Notes: a model not told the origin generated them from the sequence alone. 64,000 bases of DNA from Cellvibrio sp. KY-GH-1 (GCF_008806975.1 NZ_CP031728.1:2604001-2668000), one strand, 5' to 3'. Positions 38,566-48,402 are shown, counted from the stretch's first letter. Program-made: numbers and translations.

Positions 38566-40257
38566 CTAAAGGTATGTAATTGATTCAACCACGGGCTGCA
38601 ATTTATCCACTGTGTAATGCCCCGTATACACGTCTGTCTGTCCAGCAGATGTTTTTTCATGACCGACAATTGCCTGCACCAAATCTATGGACTGACTTGC
38701 ACCTCTAGCTTCCGTAATAAACGAATGCCTGAAACTGTGAAAGGTACGCGACTGATTTAAGTCATTCAGTTTAGGGATAGCTAATCCATTGACGAAAGAA
38801 GGGAACCAACTTGTGATCTTCCTAGCTTTACCAAAGTAATTTGCGAACAACCGCCCCTCACCATCAACACTACCTACAAACGCCTCAAAACCCAGCTCAA
38901 GAAGCTTAGAATGAATAGGAACCAATCGGTTGGCATTATCTGTTTTTAGAGCGCCCGCCTCAGATGTGATTCGCAGATATTTAATACCAGTCTCTAAATC
39001 GACCTTTATGTCTTCTCGTCTTAGTTGTGTAATCTCACCTAACCTAGCGCCGGTATAAGCCCCCAAAAGCACAATCCATTTTCGCTCTTCATGCTTGCCG
39101 TTGAGAGCATTAGCTGCTCGCAATAATATTCTCACTTCTGAATTACTGAATGGCGCCTTCACCTTAGGCACCTTAATACCAAGATTCAAATCTACCGCTG
39201 GCGATTGTTGGATATATTCCTGCTCTTTTGCATAAGCAAAAATTCCCTGTAAAAGCTTCTTGTAGTTCTCTACCGATTTTGCTGCAAGCCTGTGATTTTC
39301 GGGTATATCTAAAGCTGCAATCTCAGCTACAGACTTCCCTCTGTATGGCTTTAAAGTCCTTTTGGGAAACTTTAAACAAGCCTGCAAACAAGCCTTTACC
39401 TTCCTACCTGTAATATCAGCGATAGGCACATCACCAATAAAATGAAGCAGCACGGGAAAGTTAGTCTGGTAGTCTTTTTGCGCTCCCAGTGAGAGATCTT
39501 CATTAGAAATTTTATGAGCCAGAAATTCTTCAAAAACCGCTGAGAGTAAAGGGGACGGAAGAGCTATTGCCTGCTCTGAAACAGTATTTCGCTTTAAAAA
39601 TCTGGGTATAGGCAACTCTAAAAGGCTTGGTTCCAAATCCTTTCGAAAGGATTCGATATTGAAATATTGAACTTGAGTTAAGTCTTTTATGAAACGGTCA
39701 TACACGACCGGAGAATCACTGAATGCCTGCCCAACCATGTGTAGAGCACGAACAATCTCGTTACCTTGCAATTCTGGAATATTAGGGTAATCGCTAACCA
39801 TTTTTTCAACGGTATCGTAAATAGAAATGCCCTCTGCAAACTCTCCCAACCTATTGGTCAGCGATTTACGATAGGCCTCCATACCAGCTGTGAATAGTGC
39901 CCTATCCCACTCCGCATCAAGAAGTGAATCCGCTTTGTAAGGCTGTTCGCCAGCCATCAGCATTGAAAACAATTTGGGAGCATAGTCTTCGTAATACTGC
40001 AAACAGAACTCATCAATAGCGTCCTGCTCTTCCATTAAGCCATTATCGCACTTGGACTGAAGCTCAAGCTCCAACGCTTTAAATTTATCAACAGCCATGT
40101 AATAAGCTCCCGCTCTGGCTAATGCCTGAATTTTTGAAGTAGTGCGAAGGGATTTGATGATTTCCCGCTTACCAAGGACTTTTCTGATAGCAGGAGGGCA
40201 CACCCAGCGGAAATAGTAATAACCATTGGAGCGTTTTTGTAGCAGCGTTTGTAGCAT
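38566..40257 (-). CDS. int: Tyrosine site-specific integrase (DUF6538-type N-terminus)
   Basis: This is a 563-residue phage-type tyrosine recombinase. The N-terminus (RSNGYYYFRWVCPPAIRKVLGK) resembles the DUF6538 domain. A core-binding domain follows near 230-330 (LEFLAHKISNEDLS). The catalytic residues are ARLGE arginine, HSFRHSF (His and Arg), GHEKT histidine and the tyrosine in DVYTGHY. The frame is open to 40356, inside rnpB, but I start at ATG 40257: the earlier residues would be encoded by rnpB and the terminator. The first codons overlap three TGTAGCA boxes, so the integrase may repress itself. It adjoins rnpB, its target. Confidence 0.93.
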   Translation of the reverse strand: MLQTLLQKRSNGYYYFRWVCPPAIRKVLGKREIIKSLRTTSKIQALARAGAYYMAVDKFKALELELQSKCDNGLMEEQDAIDEFCLQYYEDYAPKLFSMLMAGEQPYKADSLLDAEWDRALFTAGMEAYRKSLTNRLGEFAEGISIYDTVEKMVSDYPNIPELQGNEIVRALHMVGQAFSDSPVVYDRFIKDLTQVQYFNIESFRKDLEPSLLELPIPRFLKRNTVSEQAIALPSPLLSAVFEEFLAHKISNEDLSLGAQKDYQTNFPVLLHFIGDVPIADITGRKVKACLQACLKFPKRTLKPYRGKSVAEIAALDIPENHRLAAKSVENYKKLLQGIFAYAKEQEYIQQSPAVDLNLGIKVPKVKAPFSNSEVRILLRAANALNGKHEERKWIVLLGAYTGARLGEITQLRREDIKVDLETGIKYLRITSEAGALKTDNANRLVPIHSKLLELGFEAFVGSVDGEGRLFANYFGKARKITSWFPSFVNGLAIPKLNDLNQSRTFHSFRHSFITEARGASQSIDLVQAIVGHEKTSAGQTDVYTGHYTVDKLQPVVESITYL

Positions 40258-40268
40258 TTTTTGTAGCA
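40238..40268. repeat. Candidate integrase arm sites, right end
   Basis: TGTAGCA occurs at 40238-40244, 40250-40256 and 40262-40268, each 12 bases apart, matching the pair near attL in sequence, spacing and orientation. They span the integrase start codon at 40257. Confidence 0.65.
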
Positions 40269-40276
40269 ACCTAAGC

Positions 40277-40296
40277 AAAAGGGGTGAAACACCCCC
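40277..40296 (-). terminator. Terminator for rnpB supplied by the island
   Basis: On minus, GGGGTG-TTT-CACCCC is followed by TTTTG. It lies about 25 bases past the rnpB 3' end and upstream of the integrase start, so the island carries a stop for rnpB transcription in place of the original downstream DNA. Confidence 0.65.
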
Positions 40297-40319
40297 AAAG
40301 CTCAGGCTTTTCAATACGT

Positions 40320-40701
<382 letters not shown>

Positions 40702-40707
40702 AGTGGC

Positions 40708-40736
40708 ACCTTACTCGCCACATAAGTCGTATGCAA
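40708..40736 (-). promoter_or_regulatory. Sigma70 promoter of rnpB
   Basis: On minus, TTGCAT (40736-40731), 17 bases, TAAGGT (40713-40708), then a start point near 40701, matching the predicted 5' end of the RNA. Confidence 0.7.
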
Positions 40737-40939
40737 GCAGCATTACGCGACAAAGTCTCACTTTTTTGTGATTTGCGTCACCAAAAGTGCCAGCCTTATT
40801 CCAGCCAACAGGCAAAACCTGTCATTAACTGGTATTTTTCGCGCTTTAAGCTATTAATTAGTGGATATTTATTGCCCCCTATTAAGGACAAATAGACTTC
40901 ACGCTCACATTCACAATAAAAGCTTCAGGAGATTCTCCC

Positions 40940-43315
40940 GTGAAAGTACGCACACACAACCTGCTGGCAATCGCGATTGCTCTGGCGCCAGCGCTCCCTG
41001 TACTCGCCCAAGATGACAGCCCGGCACTGGAAGAAATTCTAGTAACTGCGCAAAAGCGCGTACAAAGCTTGCGCGATGTCCCCATTTCGGTAAATGCGCT
41101 GAACAACGAAAAAATTGAAGACGCCGGCATAACCAGTATTGAGCGTATAGCCGATTACATCCCCAGCTTTAACATGACCCAAACAGGCATTGGTACCAAT
41201 ATCGCCATTCGCGGTATTAGCTCAGGGGTTAACCAGGGTTTTGAACAATCAGCCGCCCAATTTATTGATGGCATCCACTACGGACGCGCCCAATTGGCTC
41301 GCGCTCCCTTTCTTGATTTGGAGCGAGTAGAAGTCCTGCGCGGTCCGCAAAGTATTATTTTTGGCAAGAACTCCACTGCAGGTGCAATCAGCATCACCAC
41401 GGCCAAGCCCGGCGATGCACATGAAGCCAAAATCACTGCTCTCTATGAACCAGAACATGGCGAACAAGATGTACGCCTAGTGCTTTCTGGCCCCATCTCC
41501 GACACAGTTGGGGGGCGTTTGGCAATTCTGGAGAGCCGCATTGACGGCTTTATGGAAAACACCACTCTGGAGCGCGACGAATCGGGAGATAAGAACCGCG
41601 TGGTACGCGCCACACTGCAATGGAAGCCAACTGATGTATGGGACATTATCCTGAAAATGGAAGATGGCTCTTTTGATAGTGATGGCCGTAACATCGAAGT
41701 CGTAAAACCCATCGAAATTCCCGATGCCACAGGCAACAAAACTCCCTACGCCAAAGCCCTGCAATTCTTCACTGCCGGCAAGTATTTGCTCGACACAACC
41801 CACGACTGGAACCGCCAGTCCAATGGCGACTACAGCTACAATGACACCGAAAACGTAACCCTGACCATCGAGCGCGAGATAGGTGAAAATACCTTAACCT
41901 CGGTGACTGGTTACAACGCTTACACCTATGAAGAGCTGTGTGACTGTGACTTCACCGGGGCATCAGGCTTCAACATCCTATCGGATGAAGATTACAGCCA
42001 GATAAGCCAGGAACTTCGCTTAACATCGCCGGAAGACCAAACCATCAGCTATCTGGGCGGTGTATTCTTCCAAAGTAGCTCGCTGGATTTTCATGACGCA
42101 GTACGTGTACCGAAAGACAGTTTTATCGCTACAGCCTTTACACCATTACTTGGCGCGACGGCTGCTAACTTGCTACGTGATGCGTCTACCCAACGCGACT
42201 TTGAGCAGGATACCGATCTGGCAGCAGTCTTTGCCCAGGCAACCTGGAACTTTACCGATTTTGCTCGCCTGATCCTCGGCGCTCGCTACACCGCCGAACA
42301 AAAGGATGCGAACCGAATTCAGTACCACGTAAGCAATACTGGCGTAACCTTGCCTGAAGGCGCGGTGACTGACCCCTACAATATTATCTGGAGCCAGTTC
42401 AAAGTTGATCCTCATACAGTGAAAGGGGACAGAGATGAATCCGCCTTCACACCGCTGGTTACCCTCCAATTCGATATCAATGATACCGATATGCTTTATG
42501 CCAGCTACACCACCGGTTTTAAATCCGGAGGTTTTGATGTTCGCTCCAACGCCGCCCCGAATGATCTGGGCGGCGTTTACCCTAACATTCAGGGCACATG
42601 GGAATTTGAAGAAGAGCAAGTCAAAAACTATGAGCTTGGCGGCAAATTCGTATTTGGCGGAGGCTCAGCGGAACTCAATGCAGCACTATTCCGCTCTGAG
42701 TTCGACGATATGCAAACCAGCCAATTTGATGGCAGTTTGAGCTTCAACGTTACCAATGCGGGTCAAGCAGTCGTGCAAGGCCTTGAGGTCGATGGGCGCT
42801 GGGCAATTACTGACAGCCTGCTCGCGCGTGGCGGCGTTGCTTTTATCGATTTTGAATACACCGACTTCCCCACCTCGCAATGCTATTTCGGGCAGCCGGA
42901 TAATATTGCCCCGGCTGGCGATGGAGTCTGCGATGCAACCGGAAAGCGCCGCGAATTCACCCCGGAAATTCAAGGCAATGTCGGAGCCGATTACACCATC
43001 GAATTTAGCAATGGACTGAAGCTGGTTAACACGCTGGACTTTATCTACAGCGACGAATACCTGACAACGCCATCACTGGACCCTCGCTTTGAACAAGAGG
43101 CCTATACCAAGATCAACGCCCGTATCGCATTGAGTGGTAATGATGACATGTGGGAACTCGCCCTGATTGGTAAAAACCTGACTGATGAATCCATCGTGTC
43201 TTACGCCAATGGGTTGCCAGTTGCGTCCACCGTGACTCGCGGTACTGGTTCAGGCTACTACGCCTTCTACGAGCGCCCAAGAAGCGTTGCTATCCAGGGT
43301 ACACTGAAGTTCTAG
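40940..43315 (+). CDS. TonB-dependent outer-membrane receptor
   Basis: This 791-residue receptor would import a substrate across the outer membrane using TonB-ExbBD energy. A signal peptide (MKVRTHNLLAIAIALAPALP, cleaved after LAQ) is followed by the TonB box EEILVTA, a plug domain (about 50-165, including VEVLRGPQSIIFGKNSTAGAI) and the beta-barrel, ending in IQGTLKF with the terminal Phe needed for outer-membrane assembly. The start is GTG 40940 with AGGAG eight bases upstream. There is no N-terminal STN domain. The neighbouring GH43 gene suggests an oligosaccharide or plant-derived substrate, but the ligand is not shown by sequence. Confidence 0.94.
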   Translation: MKVRTHNLLAIAIALAPALPVLAQDDSPALEEILVTAQKRVQSLRDVPISVNALNNEKIEDAGITSIERIADYIPSFNMTQTGIGTNIAIRGISSGVNQGFEQSAAQFIDGIHYGRAQLARAPFLDLERVEVLRGPQSIIFGKNSTAGAISITTAKPGDAHEAKITALYEPEHGEQDVRLVLSGPISDTVGGRLAILESRIDGFMENTTLERDESGDKNRVVRATLQWKPTDVWDIILKMEDGSFDSDGRNIEVVKPIEIPDATGNKTPYAKALQFFTAGKYLLDTTHDWNRQSNGDYSYNDTENVTLTIEREIGENTLTSVTGYNAYTYEELCDCDFTGASGFNILSDEDYSQISQELRLTSPEDQTISYLGGVFFQSSSLDFHDAVRVPKDSFIATAFTPLLGATAANLLRDASTQRDFEQDTDLAAVFAQATWNFTDFARLILGARYTAEQKDANRIQYHVSNTGVTLPEGAVTDPYNIIWSQFKVDPHTVKGDRDESAFTPLVTLQFDINDTDMLYASYTTGFKSGGFDVRSNAAPNDLGGVYPNIQGTWEFEEEQVKNYELGGKFVFGGGSAELNAALFRSEFDDMQTSQFDGSLSFNVTNAGQAVVQGLEVDGRWAITDSLLARGGVAFIDFEYTDFPTSQCYFGQPDNIAPAGDGVCDATGKRREFTPEIQGNVGADYTIEFSNGLKLVNTLDFIYSDEYLTTPSLDPRFEQEAYTKINARIALSGNDDMWELALIGKNLTDESIVSYANGLPVASTVTRGTGSGYYAFYERPRSVAIQGTLKF

Positions 43316-43332
43316 GTCTCACTCGCAACACC

Positions 43333-43361
43333 AAAAAAAGGGGCCAACTGGCCCCTTTTTT
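43333..43361 (+). terminator. Terminator after the TonB-dependent receptor
   Basis: GGGGCC-AACT-GGCCCC with A-rich and T-rich flanks, 20 bases past the stop. Confidence 0.88.
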
Positions 43362-43389
43362 ATTGCTTCATTTTCAAATTCCGGCCATA

Positions 43390-43480
43390 AAAAAAGGCGC
43401 ATCCAAGTGGAGGCGCCTCAAAATCGGCAATGGTATTCGGTCAATACCGAGTTCAATGTACCCCCCGAGAAACTCGCTGA
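43390..43480 (-). ncRNA. Candidate small RNA ending in a minus-strand terminator
   Basis: On minus there are, in order, a CGAG-TTT-CTCG hairpin (about 43477-43467), a GGTATT/AATACC hairpin (43448-43432), and a terminator (AGGCGC..TCCA pairing with TGGA.GCGCCT, then seven T, about 43419-43390). No minus-strand protein gene precedes this terminator. Orphan terminators of this kind often end small RNAs. No promoter is identified, so this remains a candidate. Confidence 0.4.
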
Positions 43481-43509
43481 CAATAGCCTAAAAACGCGCA
43501 AAAACGAAA

Positions 43510-43523
43510 TGTAATCGTTTTCA
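43510..43523. promoter_or_regulatory. LacI-family operator
   Basis: TGTAATCGTTTTCA fits the palindromic LacI/GalR consensus TGnAAnCGnTTnCA at every fixed position. It lies between the receptor and the GH43 gene. LacI-type regulators often control polysaccharide-use genes in related bacteria. No such regulator is encoded in the window. Confidence 0.6.
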
Positions 43524-43667
43524 AACAGCCACTAGCGGCGCTTCGCACTAATGCGTAGAAAAGCCGCTTACCAAAGGTTAAATCATCCCAATAATTCCCA
43601 TTTTTTAGGAAATTTTACTTTTAGGAAAAAAAACATTTTTAATTAAATATTACTATTAATAAAAAAT

Positions 43668-43722
43668 GTATCCGTTATCAAAACAATAAAACAAACCAAT
43701 GAAACCGTATCCATTATCAAAA
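43668..43722. repeat. Two 16 bp direct repeats upstream of GH43
   Basis: GTATCCGTTATCAAAA (43668-43683) and GTATCCATTATCAAAA (43707-43722) differ at one base and lie 39 bases apart in an AT-rich stretch, 160-210 bases before the GH43 start. They look like regulator binding sites. The regulator is unknown. Confidence 0.5.
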
Positions 43723-43879
43723 ATAGCGCAAAAAGCAAGAAAAGTTAATTTCGTTGAAGATTGCATGGCTAAGATTAATAATTTTTTTGGTCAGCCTTAA
43801 TAGGATAATCTTACTTAAAAATCATCAATTCTATGATTTTCTTACAAAAGCAGAGCATCTAGAAACCCAGGAGCCACCA

Positions 43880-45549
43880 ATGACTCAATCTCTGGCCATT
43901 TGGGACAGATATAAACCTATTTCCCTTAGCTGCATGCTCGCTCTATGCCTTGTTGGTTGCCAAACCAGCAAATCACCAACATCCCCCTGGCAGCCAGACC
44001 TGGGTAATGGGTTTTATCAAAACCCGATTCTCCACGCCGACTATTCAGACCCGGATGCAATTCGGGCGGGCAATCGCTATTACATGATTTCCTCCAGCTT
44101 CAACAGCTCGCCGGGGCTGCCGCTGCTGCAATCTGATGACATGGTCAATTGGTCGCTGGTGGGATACGCGTTACCGCAACAAATCCCCCGTAAGGTGTTT
44201 GCAGTACCGCAACACGGTAAAGGTGTTTGGGCGCCGTGCCTGCGTCACCACGATAACAAGTTCTGGATTTTTTACCCCGATCCGGATTTTGGGATTTATG
44301 TAATGACCGCCGAAAATTTTTCCGGCCCATGGAGCGAGCCGCGTTTATTGTTGGCCGGCAAAGGGTTGATCGACCCAACACCTTTGTGGGACGACGACGG
44401 CAACGCTTACCTGCTCCACGCCTGGGCGAAAAGTCGTGCAGGTATCAATAATTTGCTTACGCTGCGCCGTATATCGCCCGACGCAAAAGCTATTTTGGAT
44501 CCTGAAGGAAAAATCATTATCGATGCGAACAAATTGCCCGGCTATCGCACTCTGGAAGGGCCAAAGTTTTATAAACGCAATGGCTACTACTATGTCTTTG
44601 CACCGGCAGGCGGCGTTGAATTTGGTTGGCAGTCGGTATTTCGCGCGAAAATATTGAAGGCCCCTATGACGATAAAATCGTATTAGAGCAAGGCTTAAGC
44701 CCAATCAACGGTCCGCACCAAGGCGCCTGGGTTCAAGCGGAAGATGGCAGCGATTGGTTCTTTCATTTTCAGGATAAGCGCGCCTATGGGCGCATAGTTC
44801 ACTTGCAGCCCATGGATTGGGAAAATGATTGGCCGGTGATGGGTATTGATGCCGATGGCGACGGGATTGGCGAGCCAGTGTTGACCTATCGCAAACCGGT
44901 CCCCGGCAAATTTCCTATAGCAAATCCCGCCATCCATGATGAATTCAATAAACGTGTTTTAGGTGTGCAATGGCAGTGGAATGCGAATTGGAAACCAGAA
45001 TGGTATTCCCTTGGAGAACGCCCGGATCATTTGCGATTGTTTGCTCGGGTGGATCGCCACTACCAAACTCAACAACACTTGTGGAATGTGCCATCCCTGT
45101 TGCTACAAAAATTGCCCGCCGAAGAATTTGTTGTCGACACTGCGATAGACGTCCGCAATATGCGGCCCGGCGATGCCACAGGGTTATTAATCTACGGCTT
45201 AAGATATCAGTGGATCGGAATCAAACATCACGCACACGGCAAAGAGTTAGCGCTCGCCTTTTGCGGCAATACAGAAACCAACTGCACCGAACAAATAGTC
45301 ACCAGCCTGCCATTTAATGGCGACCAGATCTTCCTGCGTATGACGGTCACCAAAGGTGCGCAGGTGCAATTTGCATTCAGCGGAGATAACCTCCAGTTCA
45401 CCCCCATAGGTCCGAATTTTGCCGCCAGCGAAGGTCGTTGGGTAGGCGCGAGAATGGGATTATTTGCGCTATCTACCGCTGGAACAAATGCCCCGGAAAC
45501 GTCATTTGTAGATGTGGATTACTTCCGTGTTAGTCCAATTTCCAATTAG
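43880..45549 (+). pseudogene. GH43 glycoside hydrolase lipoprotein, frameshifted
   Basis: Two overlapping frames (43880-44686 and the frame continuing to 45549) encode one protein of about 556 residues, broken near 44648-44651. Adding one A to the AAAA run there would read FRAKNIEGPYDDK, the expected family sequence. The N-terminus is a lipoprotein signal (LCLVGC, Cys27). The five-bladed GH43 fold shows HADYSDPDAIR, DPTPLWDDDGNAYL and LEGPKFY with the likely catalytic Asp, Asp and Glu. A C-terminal beta-sandwich (PF17851-like) follows. Such enzymes remove xylose or arabinose from plant polysaccharides. ATG 43880 has AGGAG six bases upstream. Either a true mutation or a sequencing error. Confidence 0.85.
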
Positions 45550-45749
45550 CTATTCCGCGCGTCCAACAACCGGCGCGCGTGACGCAGGTCGCTCGCGCTG
45601 GCTTCAGCCTTGATCCCACACCAGCAAATCAGTAGCTTTACGTAATTTGTCATATTATTAGCGCGCAAAGGTCACACAAACAGCTAAGGTTAATTTATGC
45701 TGTAGCCCTGTCGCCTAAGTGGTTTTGGCGTAATGATTGGATTAGCTCA

Positions 45750-46661
45750 ATGAAAGACCCCGCCATACCCTCCTCCCCCGTTGTTAGTGCCTTACCGGTT
45801 AACGTATTTAAAGGCTTTTTACTCGCTGCAACCGGCTTGTTGCTCTTTGCCTGCATGGACAGCACTACCAAGTATTTAACAGCCCATTACAACGTTCCCA
45901 GCGTCGTTGCCATGCGCTACCTAGTTCACTGTGCATTGATGTTAGTGATATTGGCACCCCGCCACTCGTCGGCCCTGATCAAAACCCAGCGTACCGGCCT
46001 GACCGTATTGCGGGGAGCAGTATTAACTCTAGCGTCACTGTGTATCGGACTCGCACTGCAGCGCATGCCCCTCGCGGAAACCACCGCGATTAATTTTCTT
46101 GCGCCGACACTGATTGCACTCTTTGCCAGCTCGCTGTTAGGTGAGCAGATTGGAGGCCTGGGTTGGGCGGCAGTAATTACCGGGTTTATCGGCGTCTTGT
46201 TGATCGCTCGCCCTGGCAGCGGGCTAGACGCATGGGGCATAGTGTTCGCACTTGGCGCAGCAGCAGCGAATGCGGCGTATCAAGTGTTATCGCGTCTGCT
46301 GGCCAGTACCGAAAAGGCAATTACCCTGCTTTTCTATACGGCTCTGGTAGGGACAATTGTGTTTGGTCTCGCACTGCCTTTCTTCTGGGAAAACAAAATT
46401 CCGAGCAGTACTGAGTTTATTTTGTTTTTTTGTATGGGGGCGTTTGGCGGACTGGGGCATTACTTATTTACGCTAGCATATCGTCATGCACCCGCCTCGG
46501 TACTCGCGCCTATGACATATTTGCAATTGTTGTGGGCTGGGTTACTGGGCTGGATTGTTTTCGACACTGTGCCTGACAGTTACGGTATTTTGGGTATGGT
46601 GATCATCGCTGCCTCAGGTTTATTGATTGCAATCAAATCCCGTATTTCATCACCAAACTAA
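45750..46661 (+). CDS. DMT-superfamily EamA-type transporter
   Basis: A 303-residue inner-membrane protein with about ten hydrophobic helices arranged as two EamA repeats (about 20-150 and 165-295). Exporters of this type move amino acids or other small metabolites. The substrate is not evident. No strong ribosome site precedes ATG 45750. It is in the accessory block between rnpB and rsmI. Confidence 0.9.
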   Translation: MKDPAIPSSPVVSALPVNVFKGFLLAATGLLLFACMDSTTKYLTAHYNVPSVVAMRYLVHCALMLVILAPRHSSALIKTQRTGLTVLRGAVLTLASLCIGLALQRMPLAETTAINFLAPTLIALFASSLLGEQIGGLGWAAVITGFIGVLLIARPGSGLDAWGIVFALGAAAANAAYQVLSRLLASTEKAITLLFYTALVGTIVFGLALPFFWENKIPSSTEFILFFCMGAFGGLGHYLFTLAYRHAPASVLAPMTYLQLLWAGLLGWIVFDTVPDSYGILGMVIIAASGLLIAIKSRISSPN

Positions 46662-46747
46662 CTCTTGCAAAAAAAACGATATGTTTTATAAAGCGCATCA
46701 CCAATCCTTAGTCAGTATTTGAGCGTGTAACAATTGGAGGGTGCGCG

Positions 46748-47503
46748 ATGTTATCTGCTGAACAAGTTCTGAATTTTCATACCCAAGGCTATCTGGTTCT
46801 ACCGCAGTTTGAAGCAGCAGCATTTTGCGAATCGATTATCGTCTTGGCAAAAGAAGAACTACAAAAGCATGCCGCCCCCATTGAATACGAGGCTGATACC
46901 CAATACCCGGGAGCGCCCAGCTCACGCGAAGCAGAAGGCGGCAAAACCGCGCGCCGTCTACTCGGTGCTTATGCGCGCAGCCAACTCCTCGCCAATTGGG
47001 CAATCGGCGCAAACTTGCGAATTCCGTTGCAACAATTATTGGGCGACGATGTGTACTTATCCCAATCCCATCACAACTGCATCATGACCAAACAACCCGC
47101 CTACTCCAGCCGCACCGGCTGGCATCGCGATAGCCGCTACTGGAGCTTCGAACGTCCGGCACTGGTCTCGGCGTGGTTAGCCTTGGGCAATGAACACCAT
47201 GAGAACGGATGTTTGTGGGTGATTCCCGGTTCACATCAACTTGATATAGACGCAACACGACTGGATGAATTGCAATTTTTACGTACCGATTTAGAGTGCA
47301 ACAAACCATTGCTGGATCAAGCGATTGCAGTGCCTTTGAATCAAGGGGATTTGCTGTTGTTTCACAGCAATCTATTTCATGCCGCAGGAAGAAATATGAC
47401 CGGCAATACCAAATATTCGATGGTGTTTACTTATCGCGATGCCAGCAACTTACCTAAACCGGGAACGCGCTCCAGTGTATTGCCGGATGTTTTACTGCGC
47501 TAA
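46748..47503 (+). CDS. Phytanoyl-CoA dioxygenase (PhyH) family protein
   Basis: This Fe(II)/2-oxoglutarate-dependent oxygenase has 251 residues. The iron site is visible: GWHRDSRYW (His126 and Asp128) and HSNLFHAAGR (His211), with Arg215 for the 2-oxoglutarate. The substrate is unknown; in bacteria this family hydroxylates varied small molecules. ATG 46748 has GGAGGG six bases upstream. It follows the transporter on the same strand after 86 bases and could share its pathway, but this is not shown. Confidence 0.9.
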   Translation: MLSAEQVLNFHTQGYLVLPQFEAAAFCESIIVLAKEELQKHAAPIEYEADTQYPGAPSSREAEGGKTARRLLGAYARSQLLANWAIGANLRIPLQQLLGDDVYLSQSHHNCIMTKQPAYSSRTGWHRDSRYWSFERPALVSAWLALGNEHHENGCLWVIPGSHQLDIDATRLDELQFLRTDLECNKPLLDQAIAVPLNQGDLLLFHSNLFHAAGRNMTGNTKYSMVFTYRDASNLPKPGTRSSVLPDVLLR

Positions 47504-47547
47504 AAAAAGCTAACAGTGACATCTATAAAAAAGCGAACAGCAAACAT

Positions 47548-48402
47548 TTATTTACTATTCTGCAACGCCCAATCGTACAAAAAATTCTTTTTCAATCCCG
47601 TTAATTTTGCGCCGATACTGGCCGCTTGTTTTACCGGCAATTCGTCGAGCAGAACTTTCATGGTGTGAATTTGCTCGGGTGTAAGCGTTTCATTTTCCTG
47701 TTTGGGCGCGCCATGAACGAGCAGCACAATTTCGCCGCGCTGCTGATTGGAATCAGCCGCCACCCAATCAACCAATGCAGCAACGCTATCCCCCTTAATC
47801 GTTTCAAACGTTTTGGTAATTTCGCGTGCGATAACGACTTCGCGTTCGGGCCCAAATACCTGCACCATGTCTTGGAGGGTTTCAAGAATACGATGCGGAG
47901 CCTCATAAAAAATCAGTGTGCGCGAATCTGCTGCGAGCGATTGCAATTGAGTGCAGCGAGCAATCTGTTTGGCGGGCAGGAAACCTTCAAAGGCAAAACG
48001 GTCTGAAGGTAAACCTGCAGCACTGAGCGCGGCAATCATGGCGCAGGCGCCGGGAATGGGAACCACCTGAATCCCTGCCTGGCGAGCACTGCGCACCAAA
48101 CGATAACCTGGGTCAGATACCAATGGAGTCCCGGCATCGGAAATCAGGGCAATGGATTCCCCTGCCTGCATTTTGGCAACCAGCTGATCTACGCGCGAAT
48201 CATCGCTGTGGTCGTGGTAAGCAATACAGGGGGTTTTGATAGCAAAATGGGACAAGAGGCGGGAACTGTGTCGCGTATCTTCAGCGGCAATCAAGGCTAC
48301 TGTTTGTAGAGTTTCTACCGCTCGCGGTACCATATCGCCCAAATTGCCGATGGGGGTTGCCACGACATACAAAATGCCCTGGTTTGAGGCTGTTGTTGAC
48401 AT
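47548..48402 (-). CDS. rsmI: 16S rRNA (cytidine-1402-2'-O)-methyltransferase RsmI
   Basis: RsmI 2'-O-methylates C1402 of 16S rRNA; with RsmH it makes m4Cm at the decoding centre. The SAM-binding TPIGNLGDM motif and ISDAGTPLVSDPGY are family hallmarks. The 284-residue length is normal. It is divergent from lpoA with an 85-base shared spacer, as in pseudomonads. Confidence 0.96.
   Translation of the reverse strand: MSTTASNQGILYVVATPIGNLGDMVPRAVETLQTVALIAAEDTRHSSRLLSHFAIKTPCIAYHDHSDDSRVDQLVAKMQAGESIALISDAGTPLVSDPGYRLVRSARQAGIQVVPIPGACAMIAALSAAGLPSDRFAFEGFLPAKQIARCTQLQSLAADSRTLIFYEAPHRILETLQDMVQVFGPEREVVIAREITKTFETIKGDSVAALVDWVAADSNQQRGEIVLLVHGAPKQENETLTPEQIHTMKVLLDELPVKQAASIGAKLTGLKKNFLYDWALQNSK

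Larger units (their letters stand above)
43362..43879. other. Gene-free regulatory stretch before the GH43 gene
   Basis: No gene on either strand; an open frame extending from 43754 into the GH43 gene is only its upstream leader. The region holds a minus-strand terminator with preceding hairpins (43390-43480), a LacI-type palindrome (43510-43523), a hairpin AGCGGC...GCCGCT near 43534-43567, AT-rich DNA and two GTATCC-type boxes (43668-43722). Confidence 0.6.

Noticed and set aside
44626..45549. Separate second protein gene after the GH43 start
   Set aside because: It has no ribosome site and its sequence continues the GH43 fold directly; a frameshift within one gene explains both frames.
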